Assembly (NCBI GenBank): GCA_046757645.1
Contig: JBHHYS010000062.1
Location: 1 to 13,376, forward strand
Origin: JBHHYS01 sp046757645
Lineage (GTDB): Bacteria; Acidobacteriota; Terriglobia; Acidiferrales; 2-02-FULL-67-57
DNA length: 13,376 nucleotides
Direction: 5' to 3'
Below are positions 1 to 6,861 of the stretch, piece by piece (position 1 is the first letter of the stretch; every line of letters begins with the position of its first letter). The notes beneath the pieces were generated by a model that was not told where the DNA came from, made no database searches, and worked only from the letters and a program-made list of their open reading frames with translations. The position numbers and the translations under genes are program-made.

Positions 1-844
1 CAATTCGGTTCTCCTCCAGCGCCCGCCGGGTGTTCTCGATCAGGTCGGTGGTGAGCCGGTCGATGATGCGCTTCAGGGTTTCGTTGAACCGGAGCTTGGT
101 GGAGGTGGCGGGGTAGCGGCGCTCGACCTCAGCGGCCAGGGAGCGGAAGAGCGGCAGCTCCTCCCAGAGGCTGCCCCACTCCAGCAACTTGGCCTCGAAG
201 CCGTCGTCCAAGTCCGCGGTGTTGTAGGCGATTTCGTCGGCGTGAGCGATGAGCTGGGCTTCAAGCGGGGGCGGCTCTTCCAGGCGATACTCGCCCAGCC
301 CCGACCGGCTCTGTTCCGGGGTGGATGAAGTGGGGGCCAGGGGGGGCGACCCCGCGGGGGCGTAGTCCCGCGAGTGCTTGATGATGCCTTCCCGCACCTC
401 GAAGGTGAGATTGAGGCCGGGGAAGGCCGCGTAGCGCTGCTCGAAATGCTCCACGATGCGCAGGGCATGCAGGTTGTGGTCGAAGTGGTCGCCGTGCGCC
501 CGCATCAGCTCGTCCAGTTTGTGCTCGCCGGCGTGGCCGAAGGGCGGGTGGCCGATGTCGTGCACCAGCGCCAGGGCTTCGCAGAGATCCCCGTTCAAAC
601 CCAGGACCACCGCAATCGTGCGGGCAATTTGCGCCACCTCCAGGGTGTGGGTCAGGCGGTTGCGGAAGTGGTCGGAGTAGCGCCGGGTGAAGACCTGGGT
701 CTTGGCCTCCAGCCGCCGGAAGGCGCGGGCGTGGATGATGCGGTCGCGGTCGCGCTGGTAGTCGTTGCGGTAGGGGTGGGGGGGCTCGGGGTAGCGGCGG
801 CCCGCTGTCCGGGCCACATCCATCGCGTAGGCTGCCAGTCCCAT
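1..844 (-). CDS. dgt: dGTPase-like HD-domain triphosphohydrolase, C-terminus cut by window edge
   Basis: Members of this family hydrolyse dGTP or other dNTPs to the nucleoside and triphosphate, in the cytoplasm. The frame is open from ATG 844 to the left edge, giving about 281 residues with no stop; the C-terminus is outside the window. The N-terminus has the family pattern RRYPEPPHPYR (about 16-26) and QRDRDRIIHARAFRRLEAKTQVF (about 30-52). The HD metal ligands are visible: H66 in the LTHTLEV segment, H95-D96 in LVHDIGHPPFGH, and D203 in AHADEIAY. The ATG at 844 leaves the usual short lead before RRYPEP, and no other in-frame ATG lies just upstream; no good Shine-Dalgarno sequence is seen. 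Residues about 163-180 form a Pro/Ser-rich insert. The gene is divergent from the low-GC ORF at 892. The family call is firm, but the substrate is not shown, since many relatives are 'deoxyguanosinetriphosphate triphosphohydrolase-like'. Confidence 0.93.
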   Translation of the reverse strand, partial: MGLAAYAMDVARTAGRRYPEPPHPYRNDYQRDRDRIIHARAFRRLEAKTQVFTRRYSDHFRNRLTHTLEVAQIARTIAVVLGLNGDLCEALALVHDIGHPPFGHAGEHKLDELMRAHGDHFDHNLHALRIVEHFEQRYAAFPGLNLTFEVREGIIKHSRDYAPAGSPPLAPTSSTPEQSRSGLGEYRLEEPPPLEAQLIAHADEIAYNTADLDDGFEAKLLEWGSLWEELPLFRSLAAEVERRYPATSTKLRFNETLKRIIDRLTTDLIENTRRALEENRI

Positions 845-871
845 GGAGAGCCATCGTAGAGGTTTTTTTGG

Positions 872-878
872 TATTATG
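872..878. promoter_or_regulatory. Overlapping divergent -10-like hexamers between dgt and the low-GC ORF
   Basis: The 47-nt AT-rich gap contains TATTAT on the plus strand (872-877) and, overlapping it, CATAAT on the minus strand (878-873). Both resemble sigma-70 -10 boxes and point at the two divergent starts (892 plus, 844 minus). Neither has a convincing -35 box at normal spacing, so this is only a candidate. Confidence 0.3.
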
Positions 879-891
879 CGCAGAATTTTTT

Positions 892-1419
892 ATGCCTGGC
901 CCACGCCCGCCGAAGTTGAACTTCTCCTCTCTCGGCGAGTTGTATGCGCACTTCGAAACGATTTTCCTTGTTGGAAACGAGATTCGGTCGGAGATCGCCT
1001 CCGATAGCGGACTTACGATTACAGTTTTCGACCACAACTTTTTTCACATGGTAAAACTAAGGCATCCGAGCAAGGATAAGCTGTTCATGAAGGAAGAAAA
1101 AGACTTGCTCCGGGCTCAAACCGTGGGCTTTGGGTCATATGAATACGACCCGCAACGAGCCGTGCATCTCCTTGCGGTAAAAGAGACGCTGGAACATCCG
1201 GATGAGGTGTATGAAGTCGAGTTGAGAACTGCGTCATACATTTTCATCAAAATCTATGAGGAACTGCCGTATCCGTTTACTGTGGTTCTTGTAGCTAGGA
1301 GGGACAGGAGTTTGGTAGTGCCTGTTACCTCCTTTACATGCAGGCGTCGAGACGTGAAGAAATGGCGGAAAGGTCGCCTGATCTATGTCAGGCGCAAAAA
1401 CACCTCAGCCGCCGTTTGA
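892..1419 (+). CDS. Low-GC accessory ORF, possible PBECR/RelE-like nuclease-fold protein
   Basis: I do not recognise a named gene. The 175-residue product has an N-terminal lead, then DHNFFHMVKLRHPS (about 47-60), then a block that reads RAVHLLAVKETLEHPDEVYEV, an aromatic beta strand (YIFIKIYEEL), a hydrophobic strand (FTVVLVARRD) and a terminal VVPVTSFTCRRRDVKKWRKG...IYV. The order 'His-rich helix, TLexPdeVy, aromatic strand, VVLV strand, vTSF strand, basic end' resembles phage-barnase-EndoU-colicin-RelE-like (PBECR) domains, which occur in toxins and mobile elements; this is pattern memory, not a search. GC is clearly lower than in the flanking housekeeping genes, which suggests acquisition. 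No antitoxin partner is visible. ATG 892 lacks a Shine-Dalgarno sequence. An in-frame TTG at 868 with AGAGG five bases upstream is the alternative start (183 residues). The stop codon lies in the loop of the 1401-1434 hairpin. Confidence 0.6.
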   Translation: MPGPRPPKLNFSSLGELYAHFETIFLVGNEIRSEIASDSGLTITVFDHNFFHMVKLRHPSKDKLFMKEEKDLLRAQTVGFGSYEYDPQRAVHLLAVKETLEHPDEVYEVELRTASYIFIKIYEELPYPFTVVLVARRDRSLVVPVTSFTCRRRDVKKWRKGRLIYVRRKNTSAAV

Positions 1420-1434
1420 CCGGCGGCTGAGGTG
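1396..1434 (-). terminator. Intrinsic terminator for the TPR gene, inside the 3' end of the convergent ORF
   Basis: A perfect 14-bp inverted repeat (CACCTCAGCCGCCG at 1401-1414 and its complement at 1421-1434) has a 6-nt loop. Read on the minus strand it is followed directly by TTTTT (1400-1396), the classic Rho-independent form. It lies about 115 nt past the stop of the minus-strand TPR gene. On the plus strand no T-tract follows the stem. Confidence 0.85.
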
Positions 1435-1548
1435 GATACGCTGCAGGGATTTCACCTGCAATCTTCTTCTAAACTTCGTCAAAAAATATAGCTCACTGAT
1501 TCCAAAAAGTCAAGTCAAAATAATGCCCGTCAAATCTTCTACTTACCC
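1420..1548. other. AT-rich convergent spacer with a small hairpin
   Basis: This 129-nt spacer separates the stops of the low-GC ORF and the TPR gene. It starts with the distal arm of the terminator stem. It also holds a 6-bp inverted repeat, TGCAGG/CCTGCA, at about 1442-1460, followed by TCTTCTTCT on the plus strand; this could be a weak terminator for the plus-strand ORF. No convincing ORF is present. Confidence 0.4.
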
Positions 1549-2280
1549 CTACGGTTGGGGCGGTGAGGGCAGGAGTTCGAGTCGCCGGGTGACCTCCGCG
1601 GCGATGGCGGAATCGGGAAACTCGCCCTGCACCTCCTGGTAGAGCTGGCGCGCCTCGGCGGGATTGGCCTGAGCTTGGAGGTTGGCCAGAGCGAGCAGGG
1701 CCAGCGGCCGGGGCACGGTGGTGGTGGGGTGCGCGGCCAGCTGCCGGTAAAGTTTTTCCGCTTCACCCGGCCGCCCGAGTTTCTCGTAAAAGCCCGCCAG
1801 GTGGAGTCCCGCCAGCGCCGCTACGTTGTCATCGGCGGCGCGGCGGAGTTCGTCCAGCGCGGTCACCGCGGCGTCGCTCTGCCCCAGGCGGAACTGGCAG
1901 AGCGCCTGGTAGTGTTTGGCGAGCAGCGCGGCCCGGGTGCCCGGGAAACGGGCGCGGACGGCGGCAAACTCTTTTTCCGCGGCTTCGTACTTGTCGCCTT
2001 CACTGGCGAAAGTCCTTTGCGGAGCGTCTCCGGGCAGGGGCGGGAGCCCTGCCTGCACGGGCGCTTCGAAGGTCATCAGCGCAGCACCCAGCGCGGCGCT
2101 GGCGCGGTCTTCCTGGCGCTGCGCGTACCAGTAAAAGCCGCCCAGCGACCCGCCCCCCAGTATCACCGCCAGCACCAACGCCAGCAAGCTCCGGCTGTGT
2201 TCTTCGACGTAGAGCAGCGCCGCATCGAAGGTATCGATGAACTCGTCCTTCTTCAGTTCCCGCCGCTGGATGCGCGCCAT
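1549..2280 (-). CDS. TPR-repeat single-pass membrane protein, YfgM-like
   Basis: The 243-residue product begins with a charged cytoplasmic segment (RIQRRELKKDEFIDTFDAALLYVEEH). One membrane span follows at about residues 31-53, then a long outside region built of helical TPR-type repeats, for example AAEKEFAAVRARFPGTRAAL and LAGFYEKLGRPGEAEKLYRQL. This is the architecture of the TPR_21/YfgM family, whose E. coli member associates with SecYEG and periplasmic chaperones. Function here is inferred from architecture only. The start ATG 2280 has AGGAAG about 13 nt upstream, rather far for a ribosome site. A good sigma-70-like promoter lies at 2322-2350 and a strong terminator at 1396-1434, so the gene is probably transcribed alone. 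A proline-rich insert (about residues 75-90) precedes the repeats. The more C-terminal repeats are degenerate, so the repeat count is uncertain. Confidence 0.82.
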   Translation of the reverse strand: MARIQRRELKKDEFIDTFDAALLYVEEHSRSLLALVLAVILGGGSLGGFYWYAQRQEDRASAALGAALMTFEAPVQAGLPPLPGDAPQRTFASEGDKYEAAEKEFAAVRARFPGTRAALLAKHYQALCQFRLGQSDAAVTALDELRRAADDNVAALAGLHLAGFYEKLGRPGEAEKLYRQLAAHPTTTVPRPLALLALANLQAQANPAEARQLYQEVQGEFPDSAIAAEVTRRLELLPSPPQP

Positions 2281-2321
2281 CGTGTTCTGCTCACTTCCTG
2301 GTGAGACCGTGAAACTTTTCG

Positions 2322-2350
2322 ATGCTACCAGCCGCTCCCCTGGCTGTCAA
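2322..2350 (-). promoter_or_regulatory. Sigma-70-type promoter of the TPR membrane protein gene
   Basis: On the minus strand a perfect TTGACA (2350-2345) is followed by a 17-nt spacer and TAGCAT (2327-2322, 4 of 6 to consensus). The predicted start of transcription is near 2315, giving a leader of about 35 nt before ATG 2280. Confidence 0.65.
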
Positions 2351-2438
2351 TTCGATGCCGGCATGGTTGGGGCGTTTTGCATCTGCGCAACGGCCCCCGG
2401 CGACTTTCCTTCCATGCCCGCATCCATTAAAAGTCATG

Positions 2439-2444
2439 TATACT
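2439..2444 (+). promoter_or_regulatory. -10 box candidate for the adaptor-pump operon
   Basis: TATACT (5 of 6 to TATAAT) would start transcription near 2451, leaving a 27-nt leader that includes GGAAGGA before GTG 2478. The -35 position shows no good match, so an activator may be needed or the call may be wrong. The in-frame ATG at 2436 overlaps this box, which argues against that ATG as the start. Confidence 0.4.
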
Positions 2445-2477
2445 CGTGGTTTTGGAGGGGAGCCGGAAGGAATCGTA

Positions 2478-3575
2478 GTGAGCCGGCGGACGACAATTTG
2501 TCTCCGCGTGCCCGGGTGGCTGGTGAGTGGCGTCTTGCTCATCGCCGCGCTGCCTGCCTGGCCGCAGAAGCCTCCGGCCAGCCCGGTGCGCTACACCGAA
2601 GCCCGGGAGTATCGTGTGCGGCGCACCATCCAGTTGCCGGGCTCGGTCGAGTCTCGCACCGTCAGTCTGGTGGCGAGTGAGGTGGCGGGATTGGTGGTGG
2701 ACTTCCCGGTGGGGGAGGGCGACACGGTGCTGAAGGGCCAGCCCCTGGCCCAGTTGCGCACCACCAACCGGGAGTTGCGCCGGCGCGCTGCCCGGGCGCA
2801 GCTCAAGGAGGCGGAGGCGCGCTTGAAACAAGCCGAGCGCAATCTGGAGCGCGCCACTGAGCTGGTGGAATCGAAAATCATCTCTCGCCAGCAGTACGAC
2901 GACCGCTACTACGAGTTCAACGCTTGGCAGGGCCGGGTCGACCAGCTCACCGCCGAAATCGCCCGCATCGAAGACGATATCGAGCGCAGCACCATCCGCG
3001 CCCCCTTCGCCGGGGTGGTGACAGCGGAGCGAACCGAGGTGGGCGAGTGGCTGGGCGCCGGCGACCCGGTGGTGGAAATGCTCTCCCTTGATGAGCTGGA
3101 GGTGCGCGTCGAAGTGCCGGAGCGCTACTTCCGCAACTTGAACTCCGGGGCGCGCGCCACGGTCACCTTCGAGTCGCTCCCGGGAATCACGCTCCGCGGC
3201 CGCATCAGCGCCATCATTCCCCGCGCCGATCCCCAGGCCCGCACCTTCCCCCTCAAAGTACGCATCCGGCACCGCCAGGGGCGCATCGGGGTGGGTATGC
3301 TCGCCCAGGTCTCCTTTCCCGCGGGGACGTCCTATCGGGCCACGGTGGTGCCCAAGGATGCGGTCATCACCCGGGGCCCGCGACGGTTCGTCTATTTGAT
3401 GAACGGCGACAACACCGTCAGCCTGGTTCGGATCGAGACCGGTACGGGGGTGGGCTCCTGGATCGAAGTCCGCGGCGGGGTGCAGCCGGGCCAGCGAGTC
3501 ATCACCCGGGGCAACGAGCGCCTGCGGCCGGGCCAGGTAGTTCAGGGCCAGCCGCTGGAGTACGAGCTGCCGTGA
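2478..3575 (+). CDS. RND efflux periplasmic adaptor (membrane fusion protein)
   Basis: The 365-residue product links an RND pump to an outer-membrane channel. It has an N-terminal hydrophobic signal or anchor (about 12-28) with no lipobox cysteine. The first lipoyl half is at about 62-93 (VASEVAGLVVDFPVGEGDTV). A short alpha-hairpin follows at about 96-170, rich in Arg/Glu/Ala. The second lipoyl half is TIRAPFAGVVTAERTEVGEWL (about 172-192), then beta-barrel and membrane-proximal domains ending near VQGQPLEYELP. GTG 2478 is chosen because GGAAGGA ends six bases upstream and the signal sequence then starts at residue 1. The frame is open further upstream (to ATG 2322), but that would put an unlikely Pro-rich extension before the signal. 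The stop overlaps the pump start by 4 nt (GTGA), so the two are translationally coupled. The substrate class is not readable from the sequence. Confidence 0.9.
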   Translation: MSRRTTICLRVPGWLVSGVLLIAALPAWPQKPPASPVRYTEAREYRVRRTIQLPGSVESRTVSLVASEVAGLVVDFPVGEGDTVLKGQPLAQLRTTNRELRRRAARAQLKEAEARLKQAERNLERATELVESKIISRQQYDDRYYEFNAWQGRVDQLTAEIARIEDDIERSTIRAPFAGVVTAERTEVGEWLGAGDPVVEMLSLDELEVRVEVPERYFRNLNSGARATVTFESLPGITLRGRISAIIPRADPQARTFPLKVRIRHRQGRIGVGMLAQVSFPAGTSYRATVVPKDAVITRGPRRFVYLMNGDNTVSLVRIETGTGVGSWIEVRGGVQPGQRVITRGNERLRPGQVVQGQPLEYELP

Positions 3576-6500
3576 AGATCATTCACGACGCCATCCGCTT
3601 TCCGGTTACCACCGCCGTGGGTGTCATCCTCCTGGTGTTGTTCGGCCTGATCGGGCTCTTCCGCCTGCCGGTGCAACTCACCCCCAACGTGGAAGAGCCG
3701 GAAATTACCGTCACCACCGTCTGGCCGGGCGCCAGCCCGCACGAGGTCGAGCGCGAGATCATCGAGGAGCAGGAAGAGCAGCTCAAGACGCTCGAAGGGC
3801 TCACCAAGATGGAGAGCACCAGCTCCGACAGCCGCGGGCAGATCACCTTGACCTTCCGGGTGGGGACCGACATTGACAGCGCCTTGCTGAAGGTCTCCAA
3901 CCGCCTGGAGCAGGTGCCCTCCTATCCCGACGATGCCGAAAAGCCGGTCATCCGCAGCGTGGACGTCAACGCGAACGCCATCGCGTGGTTCATCCTGGAG
4001 CCCACCGAGGAGAACGGGTTCAGGGGCGACATCTCCACGCTCTACGACTTTGCCGACGACTTCCTAAAGCCGGAGTTCGAGCGCGTACCCGGCGTCGCCG
4101 CCTCCAACATCTACGGGGGGCGCCCCCGGGAGATGCAGGTGATTGTCGGCCCGGCCAAGCTGGCTGCCCGCCGCGTCACCCTGAACCAGCTGGGGACAGC
4201 CCTGGAACGGGAAAACCGCAACTACAGCGGGGGCGACTTCGACGAGGGCAAGCGCCGCTACATCGTGCGCACCGTGGGCGAGTACGGCTCGGCGGAAGAC
4301 ATTGAGAACATCGTGATCGCGGTGCGCAACGGGGTGCCCGTCTACCTCAAGGATGTGGCCCACGCCGAGCTGGGCTACCGCAAACCCGGCGGCAAGGTTT
4401 TCCAGAAGGGCCAGCTGGTGATGGCCATGAACGCCGTCAAAGAGCCCGGCTCGAACATCCTGGCGGTCATGACCGGGCTTGAGGAAGCCGTGGCGCGGCT
4501 GAACGCAGAACTGCTCCACCCCCGCGGCCTCCAGCTCACTCAGGTCTATGACGAAACCGACTACATCCGCAGCGCCATTGCCCTGGTTCGCCAGGCGCTT
4601 TTTCTGGGGGGCTCCCTGGCGTTTATCGTTTTGCTGCTCTACCTCCGCAGCGCCACCAGCACCCTGGTGATCTTCGTCGCCATGCCCATCAGCATCGTGG
4701 GCGCCTTCCTGATGATGAACTGGTTCGACCGCACCCTGAACGTCATCAGCCTGGCGGGGATGGCCTTTGCGGTGGGCATGGTGGTGGATAACTCCATTGT
4801 GGTGTTGGAAAACATCTACCGCCACCGCCAGATGGGCAAGCCCCGCTTCACCGCCGCCTACGACGGCGCCCGGGAGGTCTGGGGGGCGGTGCTGGCGAGC
4901 ACCGTGACCACCATCGCCGTCTTCGTTCCCGTGGTCTTCATCGAGCAGGAAGCCGGGCAGCTCTTCGGGGACATCGCCGTGGCCATCAGTTGCGCGGTGG
5001 CGCTGAGCCTGATAGTGGCCATCACGGTTATCCCCAGCCTCTCGGCCAAGGTTCTCCACGCCGTCGCGCACGACCCTGGGCGCCGCGGCTACCACAACCT
5101 CTGGGGCGGCGCCTTCCTGGCCCGCCGCTTCACCCGCGGGGTCACGGACACGGTCCACTGGATCACCGGCTCGACCCTGCGGCGGCTGGCGGTTGTCGTC
5201 GTCCTCACCGCCGCCTCTCTGGGCTTCAGCTTCCTGTTGATGCCCAAGACGGAATACCTGCCGGTGGGCAACAACAATTTCATCTTTGGCCTCATACTGC
5301 CGTCGCCCGGCTACAACCTGGAAGAAGTAGCGTCCTTGCAGGATGTCTACGATAGGGAGCTCTCCCCGCTCTGGCAACATCCAGCCAACTCGCCCGAGGC
5401 CAAGGCGCAACCGGGGGGCGGCATCCACAACTTCTTTTTTGTGGCCCTGAATAACCTTGCCTTCATGGGGGCGCGCTCGAACGATCCTTTGCGGGTGCGC
5501 GAACTCATCCCCGAATTCCAGCGGGCCAACGCTCAGATCCCCGGCGCCATCGCCATCGTCAACCAATCCAGCATCTTCCAGCGGGGTCTGGGCGAGGGGC
5601 GCAACATTGATGTGGAAATCCGCGGCCCTGAGCTTGAGCGGCTGATCGAACTGGGCGGGGAAATCTTCCAGCAGGTGATGCAGAGAATGCCTGGAGCCCA
5701 GGCGCGCCCCATCCCTAGCCTGGACTTGGACAATCCCGAAGTCCGGGTTCTCACCCACCGGCGCCGCGCCGCCGACCTGGGCATCTCCAACCGCGACCTG
5801 GGCTTTGCGGTCAGCGCCCTGGTGGACGGCGCCAAGGCCAGCGACTACCAGTACCAGGGGAAAGAAATTGACCTGAAGGTGATGGCCGAAGAAAGCTTCG
5901 CCCACCGCACTCACCTGCTCGAACAAATGCCCATCGCCACGCCCGACGGGCGGCTGGTCACCCTGGGCTCGGTGGCGGACATCTCCGTGGTCAACGGTCC
6001 CCAGACCATCAACCACAGCGAGCGGCAACGCACCATTACCATTCAGGTGATTCCGGCCGAGCAGATGCCGATGGAAGCTGCGATGGAGTTAATCAGCACC
6101 GACATCCTCGAACCCATGCGCCGCGAGGGCAAGCTGGGGGGCCTCTACCGAGTCGGGTTGAGCGGCGCGGCGGACAAGCTGACCCAGACCGGGCGCGCCT
6201 TGCGGTGGAATTTCCTGCTCGCCCTGGTCATCACCTACCTGTTGATGGCTGCTTTGTTCGAGAGCTTTCTCTATCCTTTGGTGATAATGTTCAGCGTGCC
6301 CCTGGCCGCCCTGGGCGGCTTTCTGGGCCTGAAGGCGGTCAACACCTTCCTCACCTACCAGGCGCTGGACGTGCTCACCATGCTCGGCTTCATCATCCTA
6401 GTGGGCACGGTGGTCAATAACGCCATCTTGATCGTTCACCAGTCGTTGAACCACATGCGCAGCGAGGGCCTGGGCCCCCGCGAGGCCATCCGCGAGGCGG

Positions 6501-6766
6501 TCTCGAACCGCATCCGCCCCATCTTTATGAGCGTCAGCACCTCGGTCTTCGGGATGCTGCCCCTGGTGCTGTACCCCGGCGCCGGCTCGGAGCTTTATCG
6601 CGGCTTGGGGAGCGTGGTGGTGGGCGGCCTGATCGTTTCCACCGTCTTCACCCTCTTCCTGGTACCAGCGCTGTTCAGCCTGACGCTGGACCTCCGCACC
6701 GCGCTCACCGCCCGTCTCCACGGGCTGTTCCGTCCGGCCGAGCGCCCCGCCGGCGACGACGACTGA
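3572..6766 (+). CDS. RND-family efflux pump permease (AcrB/HAE-like)
   Basis: This is the inner-membrane, proton-driven component of a tripartite efflux system. At 1064 residues it has the full RND length and plan: an N-terminal span (about 10-30, IRFPVTTAVGVILLVLFGLI), a first large periplasmic loop beginning with PVQLTPNVEEPEITVTTVWPGA, a block of five or six spans (about 335-500), a second loop, and a matching C-terminal block to about 1045. TM4 carries GMAFAVGMVVDNSIVVLENI, so D406 matches AcrB D407 but the AcrB D408 position is Asn (N407). In TM10 the segment VVNNAILIV has N949 at the position of AcrB K940. This DN/NN form is shared by a known branch of RND pumps, as far as I recall, and is not a defect. 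Start GTG 3572 overlaps the adaptor stop, with GGAG eleven bases upstream. No outer-membrane factor gene follows, so a channel encoded elsewhere is presumed. Confidence 0.93.
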   Translation: MKIIHDAIRFPVTTAVGVILLVLFGLIGLFRLPVQLTPNVEEPEITVTTVWPGASPHEVEREIIEEQEEQLKTLEGLTKMESTSSDSRGQITLTFRVGTDIDSALLKVSNRLEQVPSYPDDAEKPVIRSVDVNANAIAWFILEPTEENGFRGDISTLYDFADDFLKPEFERVPGVAASNIYGGRPREMQVIVGPAKLAARRVTLNQLGTALERENRNYSGGDFDEGKRRYIVRTVGEYGSAEDIENIVIAVRNGVPVYLKDVAHAELGYRKPGGKVFQKGQLVMAMNAVKEPGSNILAVMTGLEEAVARLNAELLHPRGLQLTQVYDETDYIRSAIALVRQALFLGGSLAFIVLLLYLRSATSTLVIFVAMPISIVGAFLMMNWFDRTLNVISLAGMAFAVGMVVDNSIVVLENIYRHRQMGKPRFTAAYDGAREVWGAVLASTVTTIAVFVPVVFIEQEAGQLFGDIAVAISCAVALSLIVAITVIPSLSAKVLHAVAHDPGRRGYHNLWGGAFLARRFTRGVTDTVHWITGSTLRRLAVVVVLTAASLGFSFLLMPKTEYLPVGNNNFIFGLILPSPGYNLEEVASLQDVYDRELSPLWQHPANSPEAKAQPGGGIHNFFFVALNNLAFMGARSNDPLRVRELIPEFQRANAQIPGAIAIVNQSSIFQRGLGEGRNIDVEIRGPELERLIELGGEIFQQVMQRMPGAQARPIPSLDLDNPEVRVLTHRRRAADLGISNRDLGFAVSALVDGAKASDYQYQGKEIDLKVMAEESFAHRTHLLEQMPIATPDGRLVTLGSVADISVVNGPQTINHSERQRTITIQVIPAEQMPMEAAMELISTDILEPMRREGKLGGLYRVGLSGAADKLTQTGRALRWNFLLALVITYLLMAALFESFLYPLVIMFSVPLAALGGFLGLKAVNTFLTYQALDVLTMLGFIILVGTVVNNAILIVHQSLNHMRSEGLGPREAIREAVSNRIRPIFMSVSTSVFGMLPLVLYPGAGSELYRGLGSVVVGGLIVSTVFTLFLVPALFSLTLDLRTALTARLHGLFRPAERPAGDDD

Positions 6767-6861
6767 ACCCCGGGCCGCATCCGTCAGCGGGGATGGCACC
6801 TCGGCTACCGGTTCAATCGCGCCTCGGAAAAAGATCATCCAAAGCAGCAAAGGAGAAACTG

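Noticed and set aside
261..1037. 258-residue minus-strand open frame overlapping the dGTPase gene
   Set aside because: It is a shifted frame of the dgt coding DNA; its product is Pro/Arg/Gly-rich with no motifs, while the other frame gives a clear HD hydrolase.
2322..2477. N-terminal extension of the adaptor protein from ATG 2322 or ATG 2436
   Set aside because: The extension would place a Pro-rich tail before the signal sequence and overlaps promoter elements of both divergent genes; GTG 2478 has a properly spaced GGAAGGA.
4064..6028. 654-residue open frame antisense to the RND pump
   Set aside because: Composition (His/Gly/Asp-rich, no domains) is that of a high-GC antisense shadow; the pump frame has complete family motifs.
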